This document shows positions 54,685-62,574 of a stretch of 64,000 nt of DNA, piece after piece. Within the stretch, counting starts at the first letter, position 1; each line of letters opens with the position of its first letter. The stretch comes from Microbacterium sp. EYE_78 (GTDB lineage: Bacteria; Actinomycetota; Actinomycetes; Actinomycetales; Microbacteriaceae): contig NZ_JAHXMY010000001.1 in the NCBI RefSeq assembly GCF_023149035.1, positions 1,178,001 to 1,242,000 on the forward strand, given 5' to 3'. The translations under genes were made by a program, and so were the position numbers. Under the pieces are notes generated by a model that worked only from the letters and a program-made list of their open reading frames with translations, was not told the origin of the DNA and made no database searches.

Positions 54685-55818
54685 ATGCCGCCCGCTCAGC
54701 CCGCCGCATCCGTCCGACTCGATGAGATCGAGCTGCGCGTGCTCCACATCCCGCTCGTCTCGCCGTTCACCACGTCGTTCGGGACCGAGACCATGCGCGA
54801 GGTCATCGTGGTCCGTGCGCGCACCGACGCGGGCGAGGGGTGGGGCGAGATCGTCACGCAGCACGCCCCGCTGTACTCCAGCGAATACACCCACGGCGCG
54901 TGGGACGTCGCCACCCGGTGGCTCGCGCCCGCCCTGCTCGAGCGCGGCACCGTCGCACCCGAGGGTGTCGCCGATGTCCTCGAGCCGTTCGTCGGCCATC
55001 GCATGGCGAAGGCCGGCCTCGAGCTCGCCGTCCTCGACGCCGCGCTGCGCGGCGAGGGGCGGTCGTTCGCGTCGTACCTCGGGGCGACGGCGCAGGCGAT
55101 CCCCTCGGGGGTGAGCGTCGGCATCCAATCCTCTCCGGAGGCGCTCGTCGAGACCGTCCGGAGCTACCTCGACGAGGGGTACGTCCGGATCAAGATCAAG
55201 ATCAAGCCGGGGCGCGACCTCGCCGAGACGGACGCCGTGCGGTCGGCCTTCCCCGGCATCCCCCTGCAGGTCGACGCGAACTCCGCGTACACGCTCGCGG
55301 ATGCCGACACCCTCGCGCAGCTCGACCGGTTCGATCTGCTGCTCATCGAGCAGCCGCTGCAGGAGGACGACCTCGTCGACCACGCCGCCCTCGCGCAGCA
55401 GCTGAAGACCCCGATCTGCCTCGACGAGTCGATCACCTCGGTGAAGGCCGCACGGGACGCGCTCGCACTGGGATCCACGACGGTGATCAACGTCAAGGCG
55501 GGTCGCGTCGGCGGGTACCTCGAAGCGCTGCGCATCGCCGACCTCTGCCAGTCGGCCGGGATCCCGGTGTGGTGCGGCGGCATGCTCGAGACCGGCATCG
55601 GGCGCGCGGCGAACGCGGCGCTCGCGGCGCACCCCGCGTTCACGCTGCCGGGCGACGTCTCCGCGTCGGGCCGCTTCTACGCGCGGGACATCGTGACCGA
55701 GCCCGCCGTGCTCGACGACGGGCACGTGCGGGTGCCGACCGGTGCCGGCCTCGGCGTCGAGATCGACGACGATGCGCTCGAGGCCTTCACCGTCGCGCGC
55801 GAGACGCTGCGCCGGTAG
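54685..55818 (+). CDS. o-Succinylbenzoate synthase / N-succinylamino-acid racemase-like enolase
   Basis: The 377-residue enzyme has the MLE-subgroup layout: a KxK in RIKIKIKPG at 170-174, metal ligands Asp197 (VDANSAY), Glu222 (LLIEQPL) and Asp247 (CLDESI), and Lys271 in INVKAGR. CGGMLETGIGRAANAALA near the end is diagnostic of OSBS/NSAR proteins. TAGCCT lies 6 nt before the ATG. No other menaquinone gene is nearby, while a matching GNAT gene precedes it, so racemisation of N-succinyl amino acids is the more likely role. The N-succinyl hydrolase expected for a full pathway is absent here. Confidence 0.85.
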   Translation: MPPAQPAASVRLDEIELRVLHIPLVSPFTTSFGTETMREVIVVRARTDAGEGWGEIVTQHAPLYSSEYTHGAWDVATRWLAPALLERGTVAPEGVADVLEPFVGHRMAKAGLELAVLDAALRGEGRSFASYLGATAQAIPSGVSVGIQSSPEALVETVRSYLDEGYVRIKIKIKPGRDLAETDAVRSAFPGIPLQVDANSAYTLADADTLAQLDRFDLLLIEQPLQEDDLVDHAALAQQLKTPICLDESITSVKAARDALALGSTTVINVKAGRVGGYLEALRIADLCQSAGIPVWCGGMLETGIGRAANAALAAHPAFTLPGDVSASGRFYARDIVTEPAVLDDGHVRVPTGAGLGVEIDDDALEAFTVARETLRR

Positions 55819-55821
55819 TCG

Positions 55822-56091
55822 TCACCAGAGGGTGCCGCCGCCGATCGAGATGCCGCCCCACGTGAGCAGCACGAAGATCGCGGCGAAGACGACGGGCCCG
55901 ATGCCCTTCCCGCGGCGGGCCAAGCCCTTGAGCAGGGCGATGACCACGAGCACCGCAGCGACGAGCGAGAGTCCGCCGCCGAGGATGAGACCGATGAACA
56001 GCGGGATCGGCATGAGCAGCAGGCCTGCCAGTCCCGTCCAGAAGGCGGCCCATGCGGTCGGATTCGATCGGCGTTCGGTGGCGTAAGACAT
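55822..56091 (-). CDS. Small membrane protein with three hydrophobic segments
   Basis: From the ATG at 56091 the protein has 89 residues; a longer frame upstream is Arg/Pro-rich and lacks signals. It has hydrophobic segments AAFWTGLAGLLLMPIPLFIG, LSLVAAVLVVIALLKGL and VVFAAIFVLLTWGGI, with a basic loop ARRGKGIG between the last two. The family is not certain; DUF4190-like small membrane proteins have similar layout. Its stop is 3 nt from the convergent enolase stop. Confidence 0.6.
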   Translation of the reverse strand: MSYATERRSNPTAWAAFWTGLAGLLLMPIPLFIGLILGGGLSLVAAVLVVIALLKGLARRGKGIGPVVFAAIFVLLTWGGISIGGGTLW

Positions 56092-56176
56092 GCGTCCATC
56101 CTCACGGCGCGGCGGTGGTGACGCGATGGGGCTGTCCCGAAACCGTCCGCGTGCTAGGGCGTCCGTCAACGGGTGC

Positions 56177-56584
56177 TCACGGCGTGAGCAGATCGGCGTG
56201 GGCCGAGCGTCGCAGGTACAGCGCGACGGCGTCGCGGCTCTTCGTCAGGCATGCGAGGCGGTCTTCGAGCGCGTGCAGCTCGGTCGCGAGCTCCTCCGCG
56301 AGTGCGCGCGTGCACGAGGGTGGCTGCGTGGCGCGGCAGTCCGCTTCGAGGTCGAGCACCACCTTCACCATCCGCGTCGACAGCCCCGCCTGGATGAGCC
56401 CCCGCACCCGCTGCGCGCGCTCGACGGCATCCTCGTCGTATTCGCGGTACCCGTTGGCGGCGCGGCGCGATGCCACGAGGCCCTGCTCCTCGTAGTAGCG
56501 CAGCATCCGCTGAGGGATGCCGGTCCTCGCCGTGACGTCTCCGATCCGCACCGTCGGCACCGCCTTCCGTCCCGGGTCGAGCAT
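56177..56584 (-). CDS. MerR-family regulator
   Basis: The 135-residue protein has the MerR winged helix (VRIGDVTARTGIPQRMLRYYEEQG), a two-residue Arg hinge and a dimerisation helix; the last 60 residues hold two Cys (ADCRATQPPSC) that could sense metal or redox. A GTG 11 codons later is a possible start, directly at VRIGDV. It is divergent from an MFS exporter, with a MerR-type promoter between. Confidence 0.85.
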   Translation of the reverse strand: MLDPGRKAVPTVRIGDVTARTGIPQRMLRYYEEQGLVASRRAANGYREYDEDAVERAQRVRGLIQAGLSTRMVKVVLDLEADCRATQPPSCTRALAEELATELHALEDRLACLTKSRDAVALYLRRSAHADLLTP

Positions 56585-56590
56585 CCGCGC

Positions 56591-56622
56591 TTGACCTTCA
56601 CATCAGTGTGAGACTCTACGCT
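56591..56622 (+). promoter_or_regulatory. MerR-controlled promoter of the MFS exporter
   Basis: TTGACC (56591-56596) and TACGCT (56617-56622) are separated by 20 nt, longer than the usual 17, and the spacer holds the dyad TCACATCAGTGTGA. This is the geometry that MerR proteins correct by DNA distortion. The -10 is 6 nt before the ATG at 56629, so the transcript is leaderless. Confidence 0.82.
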
Positions 56623-56628
56623 CGACCC

Positions 56629-57867
56629 ATGAGCACGTCCACCGCCTCCGTTCCGACGACCGCCGCCGCGGCGCCGCGCTTCCCCCTCGGGTCGCTCCTG
56701 CTCCTGAGCCTCGCGGTGTTCGTGACGGTCACGGCCGAGTCGCTGCCCGCGGGCCTGCTGCCCGAGATGGTCGAGGGGCTCCGGACCGACCCGCTCGGTG
56801 TCGGCCTGCTCATCTCGGTGTGGGCCGTGACGGTGATCGTGACGAGCATCCCGCTGGCGCGACTGACCGCACGCTTCGACCGTCGCCTGGTCGCGGCGGG
56901 GTCGCTCGCGGCCTTCGCCGTCGCCAACGCGGCGACGGCGCTCGCGCCCACCTACGAGGTCGCCGTCGCCACGCGCGTAGCCGCCGGCGTCGCGCACGGA
57001 CTCTTCTGGGCCATCGTCATCGTCTACGCGACCTCGCTCCTCGCGCCCAGCCACCTCGGGCGCGGACTCGCCCTCGTGACGGCGGGCGGCACCGTCGCGA
57101 CGCTCGCGGGGCTCCCGGCCGGCGCGCTCATCGCGCAGCTGCTGTCGTGGCGCTGGTCGTTCGGCGTCCTGGCCGTCGCGGCGCTCGCGCTGGCGATCGT
57201 CATCGCCCTGCGGCTTCCTCGCCGGGCGCCCGCAGCGGCGATGCCCCGCGCCGAACGTCCGACAGGCGCGGATGCCTCGCTCGCACCGATCCTGCTCTTC
57301 GCCGCGGCAGCCCTCGTCTTCGCGCTCGGGCAGTTCGCGACCTTCACCTACGTGCGCCCGCTCCTCGAGGTCTCGGCCGGGGCGCCCGAGGCGCAGGTGC
57401 CGATCCTCCTCTTCGGCTACGGCGCCGCCGGGCTCGTCGGCGTCGCCGTCGCAGGCCCGCTCGCCGACCGCTGGCCGCGAGGGTCGCTCGTGGCCGTCCT
57501 CGCGGGACTGGCGGCGGCCTTCGGCATCCTGACCCTCGCCGCCGACACCCCGCTCATGTACGTCGCGCTCGCCGCCTGGGGCTTCGCGATCGGGGTGTAC
57601 TTCCCGCTGCAGCAGTCGCTCCTCATGCGCATCGCCACCGACCGCACCCGCACGCTCGCCAGCGCGGGCGTCGTCGTCACCTTCAACGTCGGCATCGCGG
57701 TCGGGCCGTGGCTCGGCGACCTCGTCGGAGGCGCCGCGGCACCCGCCGGAGCCACCGCGCTCTCGGGCGGCGCCGTCGTCGTCGCGCTGCTGCTGGTCGT
57801 CGCCGCCGTCGGTGCGGCACGGCGCCCCGTCCGCGATCGCGACGGATCCGCGGCGACGCGCCGCTGA
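56629..57867 (+). CDS. MFS exporter (12 membrane segments)
   Basis: The 412-residue protein has 12 hydrophobic segments and the loop 2-3 motif region LARLTARFDRRLVAAGSL, close to drug and sugar efflux members. The N-terminal segment reads LLLSLAVFVTVTAESLPAGLLP, as in AraJ/Bmr-like exporters. An ATG 21 nt upstream exists but lies inside the promoter. Control by the divergent MerR protein suggests inducible drug or metabolite efflux. Confidence 0.85.
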   Translation: MSTSTASVPTTAAAAPRFPLGSLLLLSLAVFVTVTAESLPAGLLPEMVEGLRTDPLGVGLLISVWAVTVIVTSIPLARLTARFDRRLVAAGSLAAFAVANAATALAPTYEVAVATRVAAGVAHGLFWAIVIVYATSLLAPSHLGRGLALVTAGGTVATLAGLPAGALIAQLLSWRWSFGVLAVAALALAIVIALRLPRRAPAAAMPRAERPTGADASLAPILLFAAAALVFALGQFATFTYVRPLLEVSAGAPEAQVPILLFGYGAAGLVGVAVAGPLADRWPRGSLVAVLAGLAAAFGILTLAADTPLMYVALAAWGFAIGVYFPLQQSLLMRIATDRTRTLASAGVVVTFNVGIAVGPWLGDLVGGAAAPAGATALSGGAVVVALLLVVAAVGAARRPVRDRDGSAATRR

Positions 57868-57872
57868 GGGGA

Positions 57873-57902
57873 CGGATGCCGCGGCGCGACGCGCGGCATC
57901 CG
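57873..57902. terminator. Bidirectional terminator between two MFS genes
   Basis: CGGATGCCGCG (57873-57883) and its inverse (57892-57902) form an 11-bp perfect stem with an 8-nt loop, between convergent genes. Confidence 0.75.
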
Positions 57903-57937
57903 CTGCACCGCTGTCGCCGCGGCGGCCGCCGAGGGTG

Positions 57938-59371
57938 TCAGCGGGGCAGGGACGGGTGCGCCTCGTGCGGGTCGCGGCGCTGCGGGATGCAGAGCGCCAC
58001 CGCGAGTGCGATGACCGCTGCCGCGAGCCCGAGGGCGAACGACAGCTGGAACGCAGCCGGGGTCGGCACCGCGACCCCGCCCTGATCGATCGACAGTGCG
58101 GCGAGCACGGCGCCGACGACGGCGGCGGCGATCGAGGTGCCGAGCGATCGGAACAGCGCGTTCAGTCCGTTCGAGGCGCCCGTCTCGCTCTGCGGCACCG
58201 ACCGCATGATGAGCATCGGCATGCCGGCGTAGCCGAAGCCGATGCCGACGCCGATCAGCAGGTTGGCGACGAGGATGTGCCAGACCTCCGAGGCCCACAG
58301 CAGCGAGTACGCGTAGGCGACGATCAGCGCGCTCGCGCCCATGATGAGCAGCAGCCGCGGCCCGATGGTCCGCGCCAGCCGTCCCGAGAACGGCGACAGC
58401 ACCATCATCACGAGTCCCGCGGGCATGACGATGAGGCTGGCCTGGAAGAGGGTGAGTCCGAAGCCGCCGACGGATGCCGGGAGCTCGAGCATCTGCGGGT
58501 AGGACACGTTCGAGCCGAACAGCGAGAACCCCATGGCGACCGACGCGAGGTTGGTGAGGAGGACGGCCGGCCGGGCGGCAACGCGCAGGTCGAGGAGCGG
58601 CTCGGGGATGCGGAGCTCGAACCAGCCCCACAGCAGCAGCACGACGAGGCCGCCGAGCCCGAGCGCGAGGGTCGCGGGCGATGTCCAGCCCCACTCGTTG
58701 CCGCGCGAGACCGCGAGCAGCACCCCGGTGAGTCCGACGGCGAGGCCCGCCGCGCCGGCGTAGTCGAAGCGCCCCGCGGTCCGCAGCACGCTCGGCGGCA
58801 CCACGAGGGCCACGAGGACGAAGACGACGGCACCGAGGCCCGCCGCCATCCAGAACAGGACGTGCCAGTCACTCGTCTCGGTGATGATGGCGCTGACGGG
58901 CATGCCGATCGCCCCGCCGACGCCGAGCGTCGCCGACATCAGGGCGATCGCGGCATCCACCCGGTCCTCGTGCAGCACATCGCGCATGATCGAGATCCCG
59001 AGCGGGACGACGCCGGTCACCGCGCCCTGCAGGGCCCGGCCGACGATGACACCGCCGATGCCGGTCGAGAGCGCGGCGACGACGGAGCCCAGCACGAGCA
59101 GAGCGAGCAGCACGAGCACGATGCGGCGCTTGCCGTACATGTCGCCGAGTCGCCCCGCGATCGGCGTGAAGACGGCGGCGGCGAGCAGCGTCGCCGTGAC
59201 CACCCAGGCGGTGTCCTCGCGGGTGGCGTTCAGCAGCTCGGGGAGCTTGGACTGGATCGGCACGACCAGCGTGAACATGAACGACGACGCGAGCCCCGAG
59301 ACGGCGAGCACCGCGACGACGGCCCCCTGTCGCGGCATCCGGGTCAATCTGCGTCTGTCGTCCCGAGCCAT
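57938..59371 (-). CDS. MFS transporter, DHA2-like drug efflux
   Basis: The 477-residue protein has about 14 hydrophobic segments, the motif A region AGRLGDMYGKRRIVLVLL after segment 2 and GRALQGAVTGVVPLGISIMRD, a version of motif C/D of DHA2 exporters. TACCCT lies 6 nt before the ATG; GGAGGG in between abuts the start and is unlikely to work as a ribosome site. It is convergent with the other MFS gene. Proton-driven efflux of hydrophobic compounds is expected. Confidence 0.85.
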   Translation of the reverse strand: MARDDRRRLTRMPRQGAVVAVLAVSGLASSFMFTLVVPIQSKLPELLNATREDTAWVVTATLLAAAVFTPIAGRLGDMYGKRRIVLVLLALLVLGSVVAALSTGIGGVIVGRALQGAVTGVVPLGISIMRDVLHEDRVDAAIALMSATLGVGGAIGMPVSAIITETSDWHVLFWMAAGLGAVVFVLVALVVPPSVLRTAGRFDYAGAAGLAVGLTGVLLAVSRGNEWGWTSPATLALGLGGLVVLLLWGWFELRIPEPLLDLRVAARPAVLLTNLASVAMGFSLFGSNVSYPQMLELPASVGGFGLTLFQASLIVMPAGLVMMVLSPFSGRLARTIGPRLLLIMGASALIVAYAYSLLWASEVWHILVANLLIGVGIGFGYAGMPMLIMRSVPQSETGASNGLNALFRSLGTSIAAAVVGAVLAALSIDQGGVAVPTPAAFQLSFALGLAAAVIALAVALCIPQRRDPHEAHPSLPR

Positions 59372-59409
59372 CCCTCCAGGGTATCCCCGGGGTGCGACGC
59401 GGGCGGCGC

Positions 59410-60210
59410 TCAGCCGGCGTCGCGCCAGGCGTCCGACTCGAGGTGCGAGCCCGCCTGCGGGCCCATCTGCAGCATCCCGCCGTCGACGACCCACGTCGCG
59501 CCCGTCACGTACGACGATGCCGGCGAGGCGAGGAAGGCGATGACGTCCGCGATCTCCTCCGGCTTGCCGGGGCGGGGGATCGGGATGCCGGGGCGATGCG
59601 TCTGCTCGGCGTCCTCGGCGTCCATGTCGTTGATCGGCGTCGCGATCTCGCCGGGCGCGACCGAGTTGACGGTGATGCCCTTCGTGCCGAGCTCCTGCGC
59701 CATCGTCTTGACGAGCCCTTCGAGGCCGTGCTTGGAGGCGACGTAGGCGGCCGAGCCCACCCGCGGCTGCGAGCCGTGGACGCTCGTCACCGCGATGATG
59801 CGGCCCTCCTGACCGGCGTCGGCCATCAGGGTCGCGGCCGTGTGCATGCCGACGAAGGCGCCGTCGAGGTTCAGGCCGACCACCTGCCGCCACCCGTCGA
59901 TGTCCATCTCGAGGAACGGGCCGCCCGTGCCGCCGCCGGCATTGTTGACGAAGACGTCCAGGCCGCCGAGCTGCGACGCGAGATCGCGGACGACACCGGG
60001 GACCGATGCGAGGTCGGTCGCGTCGAACCGCGCGACCACGGCCTTCCGGCCGCGGCGCCGCACCTCGTCCGCCGTCGTGTTCGCGCCCTCCTCGTCGGAG
60101 TGCCACGTGACACCGACGTCCATCCCGGCGTCGGCGAGGGCGAGAGCGGTCGCCCGCCCGATCCCGGAGTCGGAGGCGGTCACGATGGCGCGGCGCGGTG
60201 CGAAGGTCAT
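59410..60210 (-). CDS. Short-chain dehydrogenase/reductase
   Basis: The 266-residue SDR has cofactor motif AIVTASDSGIGRATALAL (residues 8-25), NNAGGGTGG, catalytic Ser in IAVTSVHGS, YVASK near 156-160 and the PGEIATPI substrate segment. TASDSGIG replaces the more common TGxxxGIG; it is seen in SDRs annotated as aldehyde or glucose dehydrogenases. TAGCGT lies 6 nt before the ATG. It precedes the MFS gene by 38 nt in the same direction. Confidence 0.86.
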   Translation of the reverse strand: MTFAPRRAIVTASDSGIGRATALALADAGMDVGVTWHSDEEGANTTADEVRRRGRKAVVARFDATDLASVPGVVRDLASQLGGLDVFVNNAGGGTGGPFLEMDIDGWRQVVGLNLDGAFVGMHTAATLMADAGQEGRIIAVTSVHGSQPRVGSAAYVASKHGLEGLVKTMAQELGTKGITVNSVAPGEIATPINDMDAEDAEQTHRPGIPIPRPGKPEEIADVIAFLASPASSYVTGATWVVDGGMLQMGPQAGSHLESDAWRDAG

Positions 60211-60279
60211 GCCCCGACGCTACGGACCGCCCGGACGGCGGTGAGCGGGGTTGACAGTGCCGCCCCGCCGCCGTACCCC

Positions 60280-60388
60280 CTCCCGAGGGCACCCCGCCCC
60301 TCGCGGCGTGTCGCTTCGCGAGGAGATGCGGCTTCGCGAGGAGAGGTTCAGCCGATCCGGCCCTCGGGAGCCGTCATCTCCTCGCGAA
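60280..60388. repeat. Nested inverted repeats upstream of the SDR gene
   Basis: TTCGCGAGGAGATG (60315-60328) pairs perfectly with 60375-60388, and TTCGCGAGGAGA recurs directly at 60333-60344. An outer pair, CTCCCGAGGG (60280-60289) with CCCTCGGGAG (60361-60370), interlocks with it. The pieces cannot all pair at once, so alternative folds are possible. Confidence 0.65.
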
Positions 60389-60404
60389 CGCGCGCGGCGC
60401 CAAA

Positions 60405-60445
60405 CGCTGATCGGCCCCCCATCGAGGATGCGCGGCCGATCAGCG
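60405..60445 (-). terminator. Terminator of the flotillin-like gene
   Basis: A perfect 12-bp stem (60405-60416 with 60434-60445, core CGCTGATCGGCC) has a 17-nt loop and is followed on the minus strand by TTTG. Confidence 0.7.
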
Positions 60446-60468
60446 CTGCCGGTGTGCTGCGGCAGTCG

Positions 60469-61929
60469 TCACACGGCGTCCGGCGACGGCGCGGATGCCC
60501 CGTCGGGAGCGGGCGCGGCCGGCTCGGCCGGTGCCGCCGAGCGGCGTCGCAGCGGCGCAGCATCATGCTCGCTCTGGGACCCCTGCTCCTGCTGCAACCC
60601 CTGCGCGATCCCGCGGCCGGTCGCCTGCCCCTGGATGATGCCGCGCAGGTCGATCCCGGTCGCCGCCTGCACGGCGTCGAACGTGGCGCGCATGCTCGAC
60701 GCGCTCTCGCCCGCGATGTGGCTGGACGCCCCTTCGCCGCCGAGGACGGTGATGGATCCGACCTTGTCGAAGCCGCGCGCGAACTCGGTCATGAGCGGCA
60801 CGAGCGCCTCGACGGCGCGCTGCGCGAGCAGCGCTTCCTGGTTCTGCGCGATAGCCGCGGCCTCGGCCTTGATCGCCTCGGCGCGGGCCTCACCCTCGAG
60901 TCGGACGGCGTCGGCGTCGGCCTGGGCGCGGAGGCGCGTGGCCTCCGCCTCCTGGGCGGCGATCTGCGCGCGGGCCTCGGCGGCCTTGACCTGCGTGTAC
61001 GCGTCGGCGTCGGCGGAGCGCTGACGCTCGTAGAGCGAGGCGTCGGCGACCTTCTTGACGTCCGCGTCCAGCTGCGCCTGCCGGTTCTCGGCCTGCTGCA
61101 GGAGGACGGCCTGCTCGCGCTCGGCGCGGGCGAGCGCCTCGGCCTGCTCGGCTTCGGCGCGGGCGCGACCGACCTCGGCCGAGGCCTGGGCCGTGTTGCG
61201 GTCGTAGGCCGTCTGCTCGATGAGGTTCGCCTCGTCGGTCGCGATCTGGCGGGCCTTGACCTCGCGGGCCGCGTTGATCCGGGCGACCTCGGCCTCGCGG
61301 CGCACCCGCTCGACCTCCGTCGCGCCGAGGGCGTCGATGTAGCCGTTCTTGTCGGTGACGCCCTGGATCTGGAACGAGTCGAGGATGAGGCCCTGCGCCA
61401 GCAGGTCGCTCTTGATGCCCTCGGCGATCTGGTCCGACAGCTTCTGCCGGTCCTTCATGAGCTGCTCGACGGTCAGCGTGGCCACGACACCGCGGAGCGC
61501 ACCCTCGAGCTGCTCGGTCGTGAACTGCTCGATCGCGCCGTCCTGCGACAGGAAGCGCTCGGCGGCGCGGCGGACGAACTCGGGGTCGGAGCCGATCTTC
61601 ACGAGCGCGACGCCGCTGACGTTGACGGTGACGCCGTTGGATGCCTGGGCCGTCGGCTCCATCTTGATCTGGCGTGCGCGCAGCGAGATCATCTCGGCGC
61701 GCTGCGTGAGCGGGTTGACGAGGGCGCCGCCGCCGGTGATGACGGAGATCCGTGAGGAGTCGCCCGCGGCGTTCTTCTGGCTGCGTCCGACCACGACCAG
61801 GGCCTGGTCGGCCTTGGCCACCTTGTACCAGGCGCGCAGCACGACCATGAGGATGATGATGAAGACGATGACGGCGACGACGATGATGCCGCCGATCACG
61901 AACGCGCCTCCGGCGATGATTGCGTCCAT
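60469..61929 (-). CDS. Flotillin/SPFH-domain membrane protein
   Basis: The 486-residue protein starts with one membrane helix (about 5-32), then an SPFH/band 7 domain (about 33-200, with PLTQRAEMISLRARQIKM) and a long Ala/Glu-rich coiled coil (about 200-390) with AREVKARQIATDEANLIEQ, as in flotillin (FloT/YuaG) proteins. A Pro/Ala-rich C-terminal tail follows. It would oligomerise at the cytosolic membrane face and organise membrane domains. GGGGGG lies 12 nt before the ATG, a weak ribosome site. Its own terminator suggests a single-gene unit. Confidence 0.9.
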   Translation of the reverse strand: MDAIIAGGAFVIGGIIVVAVIVFIIILMVVLRAWYKVAKADQALVVVGRSQKNAAGDSSRISVITGGGALVNPLTQRAEMISLRARQIKMEPTAQASNGVTVNVSGVALVKIGSDPEFVRRAAERFLSQDGAIEQFTTEQLEGALRGVVATLTVEQLMKDRQKLSDQIAEGIKSDLLAQGLILDSFQIQGVTDKNGYIDALGATEVERVRREAEVARINAAREVKARQIATDEANLIEQTAYDRNTAQASAEVGRARAEAEQAEALARAEREQAVLLQQAENRQAQLDADVKKVADASLYERQRSADADAYTQVKAAEARAQIAAQEAEATRLRAQADADAVRLEGEARAEAIKAEAAAIAQNQEALLAQRAVEALVPLMTEFARGFDKVGSITVLGGEGASSHIAGESASSMRATFDAVQAATGIDLRGIIQGQATGRGIAQGLQQEQGSQSEHDAAPLRRRSAAPAEPAAPAPDGASAPSPDAV

Positions 61930-61949
61930 ACGGTGTTGATTCCCCCCGA

Positions 61950-61981
61950 GGTGTCGATGTCCCGCGGTGTCGATGACCCGC
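61950..61981. repeat. Tandem 16-bp duplication
   Basis: GGTGTCGATGTCCCGC (61950-61965) is followed directly by GGTGTCGATGACCCGC (61966-61981), one mismatch. It lies in the divergent gap between the flotillin-like and DUF4870 genes. Confidence 0.7.
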
Positions 61982-62065
61982 GACGATGTCGCCTTCGAAC
62001 GTATCGGTTACGCCAGCCGCGTGACGAAGTTCGTGGCATCCGATCCGTGGCCCTACGCTGACGAC

Positions 62066-62458
62066 ATGACCATGCCGCCGCCTCCGCAGCAGCCGCCCCA
62101 ACCCCCGTACAGCGCGTACGCGCTTGTCCCGCCGATGCGTCCCGAGGACGAGAAGATGTGGGCGACCCTCACCCACCTGAGCGGGATCTTCACCAACTGG
62201 ATCGGGCCGCTCGTCGCCTATCTCGTGCTGCGCGACCGCGGCCCGTTCGTCCGGGCGCACACGGCGGCTGCGCTGAACTTCCAGCTGACGATGCTGATCG
62301 CAGCCTTCGTCAGCGGCATCCTCAGCTTCTTCGGGATCGGCATCCTCCTGCTGATCGCCGTCGGCGTGCTCGTCATCGTCATCGGCATCATCGGCGCCGT
62401 GAAGGCCAATCAGGGGCAGTGGTACACGCCGCCCCTGACGATCCGCTTCGTGTCCTGA
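62066..62458 (+). CDS. DUF4870 membrane protein
   Basis: The 130-residue protein has a Pro-rich cytosolic N-terminus, then EDEKMWATLTHLSGIFTNWIGPLV and a second region FVRAHTAAALNFQLTML, the family signature of DUF4870, with three hydrophobic segments. TACGCT lies 6 nt before the ATG, so the mRNA is probably leaderless. Function is unknown. It is the last gene before glyS. Confidence 0.85.
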   Translation: MTMPPPPQQPPQPPYSAYALVPPMRPEDEKMWATLTHLSGIFTNWIGPLVAYLVLRDRGPFVRAHTAAALNFQLTMLIAAFVSGILSFFGIGILLLIAVGVLVIVIGIIGAVKANQGQWYTPPLTIRFVS

Positions 62459-62508
62459 GCCCGGCGCCGACGGGCGCGGCGCGGGCGGGGGCGCCCGGAT
62501 AGACTCGA

Positions 62509-62531
62509 GGATGCCGCGTTCTGCGGCATCC
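62509..62531 (+). promoter_or_regulatory. Hairpin at the 5' end of the glyS transcript
   Basis: A TAGACT -10 box at 62500-62505 places the start near 62512. GGATGCCGC (62509-62517) and GCGGCATCC (62523-62531) form a 9-bp stem with loop GTTCT, so the leader of about 60 nt begins with a stable hairpin. No T-box or other riboswitch is recognisable. Confidence 0.5.
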
Positions 62532-62574
62532 CGCGCTGTCGCGCACCCTCTTCGAAACGACCATTGGAGCCACC

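Noticed and set aside
62511..62574. ATG 5 nt after the glyS -10 box, opening a frame into glyS
   Set aside because: The frame is out of register with glyS, has no motif and runs on for hundreds of codons as a GC-rich shadow. A short leader peptide cannot be excluded but nothing supports it.
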